A DNA stretch of 64,000 nt. It comes from Herbaspirillum sp. GW103 (GTDB lineage: Bacteria; Pseudomonadota; Gammaproteobacteria; Burkholderiales; Burkholderiaceae_D). Made by a program: the position numbers and the translations under genes. Location of the stretch: assembly GCF_000261365.1 (NCBI RefSeq), contig NZ_AJVC01000003.1, positions 1,736,001-1,800,000 of the forward strand. Direction: 5' to 3'. The notes beneath the pieces were generated by a model. That model was not told the origin of the DNA and did not search any database. It was given only the letters and a program-made list of their open reading frames with translations. Of the stretch, positions 18,235 through 26,212 are shown piece by piece (positions within the stretch are counted from its first letter, which is position 1; every line of letters begins with the position of its first letter).

Positions 18235-18698
18235 GAGGCGTTCATCCAATGATCAGGTTGGGACAGAGTGGCCGTCATGATACCCAAAGCGCGGCGCTTG
18301 CGTGCGGAGGGGGGCGGCTGGAAGCCGATATGAAAGTCTGGACAACAAAATGCCGGTTGTTGCGCCTTTGAAGCGTGCACCGCGGCTCCTACACTGAAGC
18401 ATTGGACATGATGGCGAACCCTGGCGCCACGACGCTCAAGCGCCCGTCCGTCGACGGCGGCACGGGGGAGCAGCGTGGCCGCACGGAGAGCGGGATCGGT
18501 TCCGATTCAAGTTCGGCAGCAGACTTGCCGTTAATCAACAAGGCAGCAAGCAGGTGATTTGGCAAGGAAGCACGGCAGCAGCAGCTAAGTCTTCCAGGGC
18601 CGACATCGTCTCGGCACTTTGCCGGCATTTTGCTGTCCATGGGAGACAAGGGCAGCCCTGCCCGCCTGACCCCGCCGGCCACCGGCAAGGAGGACATC
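18235..18698. other. Gene-free stretch between yaaA and the small winged-helix-like gene
   Basis: About 460 bp. Two frames on the minus strand and one on the plus strand are open here, but none has a ribosome-binding site or a protein-like composition. It should hold the yaaA promoter near its left end and the promoter of the gene at 18699 near its right end; no clear hexamers were seen. Confidence 0.5.
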
Positions 18699-18983
18699 AT
18701 GAAACGAGACAAAGCCCTCATGGGCGAAATCCTGAAACAGCTGGCAGCCTTCGGCACTCTCTACGGCGACGTCGAGAAGATCCAGAGCACCCTGCCCGGA
18801 CAGGTGGCGCCGGAGGTGATCCTGCATCATCTGCGCCTGCTCTATGACCGGGGACTGGTGGCGGTGGACATGCACAATTTCTGGCGCGTCACCGATCAGG
18901 GGTATGATGCGCTCGAAGCCGGCGGCGATCTCTTTGCCAAGCAGGAAGCGCCGCCTCCCGGCCATCGCGGCATCGACAACTAG
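18699..18983 (+). CDS. Small winged-helix-like protein (DUF2513-like)
   Basis: 94 residues beginning MKRDKALMGEILKQL. The pattern of an N-terminal helix, VAPEVILHHLRLLYDRGLVAVDM and FWRVTDQGYDALEA resembles DUF2513 and related winged-helix proteins, in which a helix that reads DNA is followed by a beta wing. The start is decided by an excellent AAGGAGG ribosome-binding site 5 bases before the ATG. It lies 10 bp upstream of a PIN-domain gene and is probably co-transcribed with it. The role is unknown. Confidence 0.75.
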   Translation: MKRDKALMGEILKQLAAFGTLYGDVEKIQSTLPGQVAPEVILHHLRLLYDRGLVAVDMHNFWRVTDQGYDALEAGGDLFAKQEAPPPGHRGIDN

Positions 18984-18993
18984 TTTTCACTCA

Positions 18994-19515
18994 ATGAGCA
19001 TCCAGGCAACACCATCCCTCAGCGCTGTGCTTCCCCAGTCTTCCGGCCCTGCTGCTGACGCCCCCGCCGGGCGCCAGCGCGTGGTGCTGGACACCAACGT
19101 TTGTCTGGACCTGTTCGTCTTCCGCGACCCGCGCTGGGCCGCCTTGCAGGCAGCTCTGGAGCAAGCAACGGTAGAGGCCTACACCCGCGAGGATTGCCGC
19201 AACGAGTGGCTGGCCGTGCTGGACTATCCGCATCTGCCGGTCACGCCCGAGACCAAGCCGGCCATCTGCGCCGAATTCGACCGCCTGCTGCGCTGCCTGC
19301 CGCTGGCGCAGGTCAATACCTTCGGCCTGCCCCTTTGCACCGATGGCGATGATCAGAAATTCCTCGAACTGGCCCTGCAATGCCAGGCCCACGTGCTGGT
19401 CAGCAAGGACAAGGCCGTTCTCAAACTCGGCAAGCGCACCCTCAAGCGCGGCCTCTTTGCCATCGTGCCGCCCCAGCTCTGGCGGGCCGATGCCTTCCTC
19501 GATCCGGCGACCTGA
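18994..19515 (+). CDS. PIN-domain ribonuclease-like protein (COG1569 type)
   Basis: 173 residues. A PIN fold is suggested by acidic residues in the expected order: Asp33 in VVLDTNVCLDLF, Glu71 in CRNEWLAVL, Asp117/Asp120 in CTDGDDQKFLELA and Asp139 in LVSKDKAVL. These would bind the metal ions used for RNA cleavage. Proteins of this type are often annotated as putative toxins. The preceding gene, 10 bp upstream, is winged-helix-like rather than a known antitoxin, so the toxin-antitoxin reading is open. The first 27 residues are low-complexity and probably disordered. Confidence 0.8.
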   Translation: MSIQATPSLSAVLPQSSGPAADAPAGRQRVVLDTNVCLDLFVFRDPRWAALQAALEQATVEAYTREDCRNEWLAVLDYPHLPVTPETKPAICAEFDRLLRCLPLAQVNTFGLPLCTDGDDQKFLELALQCQAHVLVSKDKAVLKLGKRTLKRGLFAIVPPQLWRADAFLDPAT

Positions 19516-19578
19516 AGCGCCGCGAGAATCCGGCTAGAATAGCGGGCTTGCGATCATCACAAGAACGAGCCCGCTGCA

Positions 19579-20736
19579 ATGAGCACCCCCAACATCGTCA
19601 CCAAGCTGCCCAAGGTCGGCACCACCATCTTCACCGTCATGTCTGCCCTGGCCAGCGAAAAAGGCGCGGTCAATCTGGGGCAAGGCTTCCCTGATTTCCA
19701 TTGCGATCCGGCGCTGGTCGATGCCGTCACCCGCGCCATGCAGGAGGGTCTGAACCAGTACCCGCCCATGGCCGGTGTGCTGCCGCTGCGCGAAGCCATC
19801 GCCGACAAGGTCGAGCACCTCTACGGCCATCGCTATGACCCGGTCTCCGAGATCACCGTCACCGCCGGTGCCACCCAGGGCATCCTGACCTCGGTGCTGT
19901 GCGCCGTGCACCCGGGCGATGAAGTCATCGTGATCGAACCGGTTTATGACTGCTACGTCCCCGCCATCGAGCTGGCCGGTGGCGTACCGGTGTTCGTGCA
20001 GATGGAAGTGGGCGCGGCGGGTTACAGCATCCCCTGGGACAAGGTCAAGGCAGCCGTCACGCCCAAGACCCGCATGATCATGGTCAACACCCCGCACAAC
20101 CCGACCGGCAGCGTCATGCGCGCCGCCGACGTGGCCGCGCTGGCCGACATCGTACGCGGCACCGATATCCTGATCCTCTCCGACGAGGTCTACGAACACA
20201 TGGTCTTCGATGGCCAGCCGCATGAGTCGCTGGCACGCCATCCGGATCTGGCCGGGCGCAGCTTCATCAATTCCAGCTTCGGCAAGACCTATCACGTCAC
20301 CGGCTGGAAAATTGGCTATGTGGCGGCACCGGCTGCGCTCACCGCAGAATTCCGCAAGGTCCACCAGTTCAACGTCTTTACCGTCAACACCCCGGTGCAG
20401 TATGGTCTGGCCGAGTATATGAAGAACCCGGCACCGTACCTGGACTTGCCGGCGTTTTACCAGAACAAGCGTGACCTTTTCCGCGCAGGACTGGCCAACA
20501 CCCGTTTCGAGCTGCTGCCCTCGCAGGGCACCTATTTCCAGTGCGTGAAGTACGACGCCATCTCGGACCAGTCCGAAGCCGACTTCTGCAAATGGCTCAC
20601 CAGTGAAATCGGCGTGGCGGCCATCCCGGTCTCGGCCTTCTACAACACGCCCAAGGAATCGGGCATCGTGCGCTTCTGCTTCGCCAAGAAGGATGAAACG
20701 CTGCAACTGGCGCTGGACCGGCTGGCGAAGCTGTAA
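19579..20736 (+). CDS. Class I/II pyridoxal-phosphate aminotransferase, methionine aminotransferase YbdL-like
   Basis: 385-residue fold-type I aminotransferase. Visible residues are Asn174 in NTPHNPTG, Asp202 and Tyr205 in SDEVYEH and the Schiff-base Lys236 in SSFGKTYHVTGWKIGY. The start region TTIFTVMSALASEKGAVNLGQGFPDF is typical of YbdL/kynurenine aminotransferase-type enzymes that act on methionine, phenylalanine or kynurenine. Start ATG at 19579, with a TAGAAT -10-like sequence at about 19534. The nearest gene downstream, a GST, is on the same strand after 79 bp. Confidence 0.88.
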   Translation: MSTPNIVTKLPKVGTTIFTVMSALASEKGAVNLGQGFPDFHCDPALVDAVTRAMQEGLNQYPPMAGVLPLREAIADKVEHLYGHRYDPVSEITVTAGATQGILTSVLCAVHPGDEVIVIEPVYDCYVPAIELAGGVPVFVQMEVGAAGYSIPWDKVKAAVTPKTRMIMVNTPHNPTGSVMRAADVAALADIVRGTDILILSDEVYEHMVFDGQPHESLARHPDLAGRSFINSSFGKTYHVTGWKIGYVAAPAALTAEFRKVHQFNVFTVNTPVQYGLAEYMKNPAPYLDLPAFYQNKRDLFRAGLANTRFELLPSQGTYFQCVKYDAISDQSEADFCKWLTSEIGVAAIPVSAFYNTPKESGIVRFCFAKKDETLQLALDRLAKL

Positions 20737-20815
20737 GACGGTCGGTGCGCAAATCGTTTAGATGTTTTCGGTAACGTGACTTCCCCCTCAACACGACACG
20801 CAGAAAAGGAACGCC

Positions 20816-21508
20816 ATGATTGACGTCTACAGCTGGGCTACCCCCAATGGCCACAAGGTCCACATCATGCTGGAAGAATGCGGCCTGCCCTACACCGCAC
20901 ATGCCATCGATATCGGTGCCGGTGACCAGTTCACGCCCGAATTCCTGAAGATCTCGCCCAACAACAAGATTCCCGCCATCGTCGACCCCGATGGTCCGGA
21001 CGGCGCACCGATCTCGCTGTTCGAATCCGGCGCCATTCTGATCTACCTGGCCGGCAAGACGGGGCGCTTCCTGGGCGAGACCGTGCGCGAGAAGTATGAA
21101 GTGCTGCAATGGGTGATGTTCCAGATGGGCGGCCTGGGGCCGATGCTGGGCCAGGCGCATCACTTCCGCCTGTACGCGCCGGAGCAGATCGAATACGCCG
21201 TCAACCGCTACAGCAACGAAGCGCGCCGCCTGTATCAGGTCATGGACAAGCAACTGGGCCAGCATGCTTACCTGGCCGGAGACAACTACACCATTGCCGA
21301 CATCGCCTGCTTCCCCTGGACCCGTTCGCACAAGAACCAGGGTATCGATCTGGCGGATTTCCCCAACGTCAAGCGCTGGTTCGATGCCATCAACGCGCGT
21401 GCCGCCGTACAGCGTGGCGTGACCGTGCTGGCCGACCAGCGCAAGCCGCTGCAGGATGACAAGGCCCGCGAACTGCTGTTCGGCAAGAGTCAGTACCAGA
21501 AACGCTGA
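20816..21508 (+). CDS. Glutathione S-transferase, Nu-class (YfcG/YghU-like)
   Basis: 230 residues. The thioredoxin-like N-terminal domain reads IDVYSWATPNGHKVHIMLEECGLPY, where TPNGHK is the Nu-class active-site loop, followed by ISPNNKIPAIVDPDG and LFESGAILIYLA for glutathione binding. The helical C-terminal domain follows with WVMFQMGGLGPMLGQ. Nu-class enzymes act mainly as disulfide-bond reductases or peroxidases using glutathione. A ribosome-binding site AAAGGA precedes the ATG at 20816. Transcription is likely stopped by a hairpin lying inside the end of the convergent cyclase gene. Confidence 0.9.
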   Translation: MIDVYSWATPNGHKVHIMLEECGLPYTAHAIDIGAGDQFTPEFLKISPNNKIPAIVDPDGPDGAPISLFESGAILIYLAGKTGRFLGETVREKYEVLQWVMFQMGGLGPMLGQAHHFRLYAPEQIEYAVNRYSNEARRLYQVMDKQLGQHAYLAGDNYTIADIACFPWTRSHKNQGIDLADFPNVKRWFDAINARAAVQRGVTVLADQRKPLQDDKARELLFGKSQYQKR

Positions 21509-21565
21509 TCAGCACGAGGGACCGGAACTGGCGGGGAGCACGGCTGCACGCCAGCCGCAGCCATC

Positions 21566-23404
21566 TCAGGGACAGGCAAAGGGCGCAAACTCGAAACGGT
21601 TGCGCCCTTTTTCCTTGGCGCGATAGAGGGCATCGTCGCTGGCGCGCAGGACCTGCTCCTGACCGATGCAGTCGCTCTGCATCAGGGCGATGCCGATCGA
21701 CAACGTCACCTCCACCTCCTTGCCCTCGTGCAGCATGGGATGACTGGCAAAGCTGGCCTGCAGCCGCATGGCGAACTCGGCGGCGGCCTGCAGATTGGCA
21801 CCGGTCAGGATCACCGCGAATTCCTCGCCGCCTAGTCGGCCCGCGGTATCAGTCCTGCGCAACTGGCTCTTGAGCACTTGCGCAAAATGCGTGAGGACCT
21901 GGTCGCCCACGGCGTGACCGAGGCTGTCGTTGATGCGCTTGAAATGATCGAGGTCGCACATCAGCACCGCCGCCGTATCGAGCATGCCGCGCTGGATGCG
22001 GTTGTACTCTTCCTGCAGGCGCTGCATGAAGAAACGACGGTTGGGCAGCTGGGTGAGGAAATCGGTGAGCGCGAATTCCTGCAGCTCCAGTTCAAAGGTC
22101 TTGCTCTGGCTGATGTCACTGATGAAGCCATGCCACAGCGTGGTGCCGTCTTCCAGGCGGCGCGGACGCGCCTGGCCGCGCAGCCAGCGCACGCCATGGT
22201 CGGCCGAGATGACGCGGAACTCCAGCATCCAGTGCGCAGCGCCGGCCAGAACCGCCTGGTGCGCCGCCTCGTATAGGGGCAGGTCTTCGGGATGGATAAC
22301 GGTATCGATGATGGCGGGTGTCTCCAGCAACTGCTGAGGCGTCAGGCCATAGGTCTCGCGCGCCCCTTCACTGACGTAGGTGAAGTAACCGCGCTCGCCG
22401 GGCGGAACGCGAAACTGAAACACCATGCCGGGAATCTCGCTGGTCAGGTAATCGAGCATGCGGCTGCTCTTGGCCAGTTTTTCCGTAAGCCGCTTGATCT
22501 CGGTGATGTCGGTGGTGGTACCGATCATGCGCAGCGCATTGCCCTGGGCATCGCGCGCCACCACCTTGCCACGGCTGCTGATCCACTTGTAGCTGCCGTC
22601 GCGGCAGCGGATGCGGTGCTCCACCTGGTAAGTGTCCGAGCGCGAAGCAAAATGCTGGCGGATGCTCTCCTGCACCTCGGGCAGGTCGTCCGGATGGATG
22701 CGCTGGTAGGCATCTTCCAGATGGCTGGACAGCTCCCAGTCCTCGTAACCGAGGATGGCCTTCCAGCCGCGCGAATAATACATCTCGCCGGTCACGGCAT
22801 TGCGGTCCCAGATGCCGGTGCCACTGCCCTCGATGGCCAGCGCCATGCGCTCGTCGGCTTCGCCCGGCGGCTCGCTCTTGACGCGCGCATGGACCGGTAC
22901 CAGCGCCCGCTCGATGGCCAGCATGGCCATCGATACCGCCGCACCGACGGTATCGCGATAGGCCTGATCAGAGTGAGAGGCGTCGCCAAGAGCCTCGGTA
23001 GCGGCGCAAATGGTCAGGATGCCCGCGACTTCACCTGCGAAGGAGCGCAGCGGCAGCATTTCCAGCAGGCAGCGTTCATGGCGCGCCGCCAGTGCGGTCA
23101 GGCCATGCCAGAACTGCGGCGTATCGGGATCGTCCACCTCCAGCGCGGTCAGCTCGGCCAGGAAGGCCGGCGCCACGCGCGGGGCCGCGCCCACGCGCAT
23201 GCGGCGAGCCTGCGGATCGAACAGGAAGATGGCCAGGGCACGCTGCGGATAGCTGCCCGAGAAACCGCTGGCGATCCGGTCCAGCAATTGCTCCAGCGGC
23301 GCACCGCGCGCAATGTAGGACAGCGTCACGTTGTTGAAGGCGAGCGCCTTCCGGTAGAACTCGGGATCGGCGTCGATCTGGCAGGGCGGGCGTTCTGGCA
23401 TCAT
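21566..23404 (-). CDS. Diguanylate cyclase with GAF-like and two PAS domains
   Basis: 612-residue predicted cytoplasmic enzyme making cyclic di-GMP. The order is an N-terminal GAF-like sensor (about 20-175), two PAS domains with PAC tails (about 200-310 and 325-440) and a GGDEF domain (about 450-612). The active site reads RLGGEEF, and an inhibitory I-site RRTD lies five residues upstream, so it should be active and product-inhibited. The start is uncertain: ATG at 23404 or 23401, or a GTG at 23443; none has a clear ribosome-binding site. It is a single gene beside the Wsp operon. Confidence 0.92.
   Translation of the reverse strand: MMPERPPCQIDADPEFYRKALAFNNVTLSYIARGAPLEQLLDRIASGFSGSYPQRALAIFLFDPQARRMRVGAAPRVAPAFLAELTALEVDDPDTPQFWHGLTALAARHERCLLEMLPLRSFAGEVAGILTICAATEALGDASHSDQAYRDTVGAAVSMAMLAIERALVPVHARVKSEPPGEADERMALAIEGSGTGIWDRNAVTGEMYYSRGWKAILGYEDWELSSHLEDAYQRIHPDDLPEVQESIRQHFASRSDTYQVEHRIRCRDGSYKWISSRGKVVARDAQGNALRMIGTTTDITEIKRLTEKLAKSSRMLDYLTSEIPGMVFQFRVPPGERGYFTYVSEGARETYGLTPQQLLETPAIIDTVIHPEDLPLYEAAHQAVLAGAAHWMLEFRVISADHGVRWLRGQARPRRLEDGTTLWHGFISDISQSKTFELELQEFALTDFLTQLPNRRFFMQRLQEEYNRIQRGMLDTAAVLMCDLDHFKRINDSLGHAVGDQVLTHFAQVLKSQLRRTDTAGRLGGEEFAVILTGANLQAAAEFAMRLQASFASHPMLHEGKEVEVTLSIGIALMQSDCIGQEQVLRASDDALYRAKEKGRNRFEFAPFACP
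21578..21612 (+). terminator. Terminator for the GST gene embedded in the 3' end of the cyclase gene
   Basis: Perfect 11-bp arms AAAGGGCGCAA (21578-21588) and TTGCGCCCTTT (21600-21610) with an 11-base loop, and a T-tract after the second arm. It stands 70 bp past the GST stop codon and within the last 16 codons of the convergent cyclase gene, so one sequence serves as code on one strand and as a stop signal on the other. Confidence 0.7.
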
Positions 23405-23595
23405 GAGCAACAGGATCGGCAAGGACGCGGCGGTGGCAGGCACGCCACCGTACGTAAAGACATTAGCACCTTATGACAACTTTTGTCAGCTTCGCACCCT
23501 GGCCCGCATGAAAAACCATGCCGATCGGCAAGGACGATGCCATCAGGCCACACAATGTATGAGCTTCTGCGAGGAAGCGTGCAGGTGTTGCGCGC

Positions 23596-24051
23596 CTAGT
23601 ACCGGCGTACGAGGAATTCGGCCACGCATACCGGCTTGTCCGAACCTTCACATTCCACGGTAATGAGCCAGGCCAGTTGCACGCCCCCGGGGATGTCCTC
23701 GGTGGACTCCAGCCGGATGATGCCGCGCACTTTCCGCCCCACCGGGAGGGGCGCCGGGAAGCGTACGCGATTCAAGCCATAGTTGAGCAGCATGCGCACA
23801 TCCGGCCCCAGGCTGATGGACTCCGAGAGCAGTCGCGGCAACAGCGCCAGCGTCAGGAAACCATGTGCCACGGTGCCGCCGTAGGGCAGCTCGCGGGCGG
23901 CGCGTTCGGGGTCGACGTGAATCCACTGGTGGTCGCCGGTGGCGTCGGCGAAACGGTCCACCTGCTCTTGCGACACGCTGATCCAGTCACTGCTGGCCAC
24001 TTCCTGGCCCGCCAGCGATTTCAGTTCTTCCAGGCTGGCGATGGTACGCAT
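23596..24051 (-). CDS. MaoC-like (R)-specific hydratase family protein
   Basis: 151 residues with the hot-dog fold of enoyl-CoA hydratase 2 / MaoC / NodN proteins. The catalytic motif FADATGDHQWIHVD is intact (Asp40 and His45), followed by the usual GGTVAHGFLTLALLPRLL. It may hydrate trans-enoyl-CoA to (R)-3-hydroxyacyl-CoA, which could feed PHA synthesis, but the substrate is not visible. Start ATG at 24051. It lies 79 bp downstream of the wspR stop on the same strand, so it could be read from the wsp message; no terminator is evident between them. Confidence 0.85.
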   Translation of the reverse strand: MRTIASLEELKSLAGQEVASSDWISVSQEQVDRFADATGDHQWIHVDPERAARELPYGGTVAHGFLTLALLPRLLSESISLGPDVRMLLNYGLNRVRFPAPLPVGRKVRGIIRLESTEDIPGGVQLAWLITVECEGSDKPVCVAEFLVRRY

Positions 24052-24130
24052 GCTGGCTTCCTTCCCTTGTCGTTATCGTATGGGCCACGGGCGCACGGTG
24101 CGCGGCGCGGCCTTCCTTGTCGTCCTGTGT

Positions 24131-25162
24131 TCAGCCGTCCTGCCAGACCACCCGGTTGCGGCCCTGCTGCTTGGCCAGGTAGAGACGACGGTCAGCCATC
24201 TCGATCAGTTCGCGGATGTCCTGCTCGGGGCTCGGTACCATGGTGGCAGCACCAATGCTCACGGTGAGCCAGGCACCGACCTTGGAGCGCTCATGCGGGA
24301 CTTGGTTCGCCTCGATCAGCTGGCACAGCTTCTGGCCCAATGCCTGCGCCCCCTCCAGCGGGGTGCGCGGCAGGATCATGGCAAATTCCTCGCCGCCGAA
24401 GCGCGCCGACAGGTCGGCCGGGCGCTGGATGCTCTCGTCCAGCGTCTGCGCCACCTGGCGCAGCACCGCATCGCCTGCGACGTGACCATAGTTGTCGTTG
24501 TAGAGCTTGAAGAAATCCACATCGATGAGCAACAGCGACAGGTGCAGCCCGTCCCGCCGTGCGCGGCGCCATTCGGCGCCCAGGTAGTCATCGAAATATC
24601 GACGGTTGGCGATGCCGGTCAGACCATCGGTATTGGTCAGGCGCTGCAGCTCGAAATTGGTCTTCTGCAGCTGTTGCTGGCTCTCGCGCAGGGCACGGTA
24701 CGCCGCGTCCCGCTGCAGCAGGTTGATGTAGGAGCGCGAGTGATAACGCAGCCGCGCCACCAGTTCGATCACATCCGGCAATTTGACCATGTAATCGTTG
24801 GCCCCGCCGCCAAAGGCGTCGCGCTTGATCACGGCATCATCCCGCGAAGACAGCACGATGATGGGCACATTGGCCAGCACCGGGCTGGCGCGGTACTGTC
24901 GCACCAAAGTCATGCCATCTACGCCCGGCATCACCAGGTCCTGCAGGATGACCGTGGGTCGCGTCTTTTCGGCCACGGCCAGCGCCTCATCGGCACGGGT
25001 GCAGAAGTGGAAGTCGATGTTCTCTTCGCTGGCCAGGGCGCGACGGATGGCCTCCCCGACCATGGCCTGGTCATCCACCAGCAAGACCATGATCCTGTAC
25101 TCCTCGGCGGGCAAGGCGGGGCCGCCGCCCGGGGTGTCGGTTGCTTGCACCGAGCTCATCAT
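24131..25162 (-). CDS. wspR: Response regulator diguanylate cyclase WspR
   Basis: Output of the Wsp system: phosphorylation by WspE switches on c-di-GMP synthesis. The 343-residue product has a receiver domain (about 22-145, phospho-acceptor Asp75 in LQDLVMPGVDG) and a GGDEF domain (about 175-343, GGEEF at 256-260) with an intact inhibitory I-site RPAD at 247-250. The start is taken at the ATG at 25162, after AAGGA; an in-frame ATG at 25174 would add four residues. It is the last gene of the wsp operon, 27 bp after wspF. Confidence 0.95.
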   Translation of the reverse strand: MMSSVQATDTPGGGPALPAEEYRIMVLLVDDQAMVGEAIRRALASEENIDFHFCTRADEALAVAEKTRPTVILQDLVMPGVDGMTLVRQYRASPVLANVPIIVLSSRDDAVIKRDAFGGGANDYMVKLPDVIELVARLRYHSRSYINLLQRDAAYRALRESQQQLQKTNFELQRLTNTDGLTGIANRRYFDDYLGAEWRRARRDGLHLSLLLIDVDFFKLYNDNYGHVAGDAVLRQVAQTLDESIQRPADLSARFGGEEFAMILPRTPLEGAQALGQKLCQLIEANQVPHERSKVGAWLTVSIGAATMVPSPEQDIRELIEMADRRLYLAKQQGRNRVVWQDG

Positions 25163-25189
25163 GCTTTCCTTCATTTCAATTCAATGGCC

Positions 25190-26212
25190 TCACGCCGCGG
25201 CCAGCAGTGTCTGCAGTCGCGCCGCCATGGCACTGACCGGCAAGACATCGACGGCGGCGTTGAGCGCTACGGCAGCCTTGGGCATGCCGTAGACGGCGCA
25301 GCTTTTCTGGTCCTGCGCCAGGGTGTGGCAGCCATTGTCGCGCAGGGCCTTGAGGCCGGCAGCGCCATCACGGCCCATGCCGGTCAGCAGTACGCCGGTG
25401 GCCCGGCCTTCCCAGTGGCGCAGGATACTATGGAAGAAGGCATCCACCGAGGGCCGGTAGACATCGCCTGGCGCGCCGTCGATGTAGCCGAGACGGTTGC
25501 CTTCCTTGAAGACGAGATGGTGGTTGCTCCCTGCCAGCAGGACCTCGCCCCGGCGTGGCAGGTCGCCTTCGACGGCCAGGCGCACGCGCAGCACCGACTG
25601 CTGCTGCAGCCATTGCGCCATGCCGGGGGCGAAGGCGGCATCGATATGCTGCACGATCACGATACTGCCGGGAAACTCGCGCGGTACCAGCTTGAGCAGG
25701 GTCGACAGCGCCGCCGGTCCGCCGGCGGAGGCGCCGATGGCCACCAGCGGCGCCAGGTCCCCGTGGGCGGCCGGCAGTGGCAGGCGCACCGGTCGTCGCA
25801 CGGGTGCGGCCATATCGTCCGGGCTCAGGCGACCGAGATTGTCGATCTTCTCGATCAGGGCCGCCGCATCGCGCTTGCCGGCCGCACCGATGAGCGCCGG
25901 CGTCTGGGTGGCGTCGAGTGCGCCATATCCCATGGCTTCGTAGATCTTGGCCGCGCTGGTATCCATGTCGGAGGTCACCACCAGGATCGGGCACGGGGTG
26001 TCCTGCATGATGCGGCGGGTGGCTTCCACACCATCCATCTTGGGCATGAGCAGGTCCATCAGCACCACATCGGGCAACTGCCAGGCACACATCTGCACGG
26101 CCTGTTCGCCATCGCGGGCGATCCAGATCAATTCGTGGCGGCCACTCTCGGCAATCACCCGGCGCAGCACTTCCACCATCATGGGGGTGTCGTTGACGAT
26201 GCCGATCTTCAC
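25190..26212 (-). CDS. wspF: Chemotaxis-type methylesterase WspF (CheB family)
   Basis: Resets the Wsp system by demethylating receptor glutamates; loss locks WspR on in pseudomonads. The 340 residues contain a receiver domain with phospho-acceptor Asp in VVLMDLLMPKMDG (about residue 52) and a CheB methylesterase domain with active-site Ser in GASAGGPAAL, His in IVQHIDAAF and Asp in GMGRDGAAG. The ATG overlaps the wspE stop (ATGA), so translation is coupled. Confidence 0.95.
   Translation of the reverse strand: MKIGIVNDTPMMVEVLRRVIAESGRHELIWIARDGEQAVQMCAWQLPDVVLMDLLMPKMDGVEATRRIMQDTPCPILVVTSDMDTSAAKIYEAMGYGALDATQTPALIGAAGKRDAAALIEKIDNLGRLSPDDMAAPVRRPVRLPLPAAHGDLAPLVAIGASAGGPAALSTLLKLVPREFPGSIVIVQHIDAAFAPGMAQWLQQQSVLRVRLAVEGDLPRRGEVLLAGSNHHLVFKEGNRLGYIDGAPGDVYRPSVDAFFHSILRHWEGRATGVLLTGMGRDGAAGLKALRDNGCHTLAQDQKSCAVYGMPKAAVALNAAVDVLPVSAMAARLQTLLAAA

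Noticed and set aside
18994-19515. A standard VapBC toxin-antitoxin module
   Set aside because: The upstream partner is winged-helix-like and not a VapB-type antitoxin, so only a weaker claim is made.
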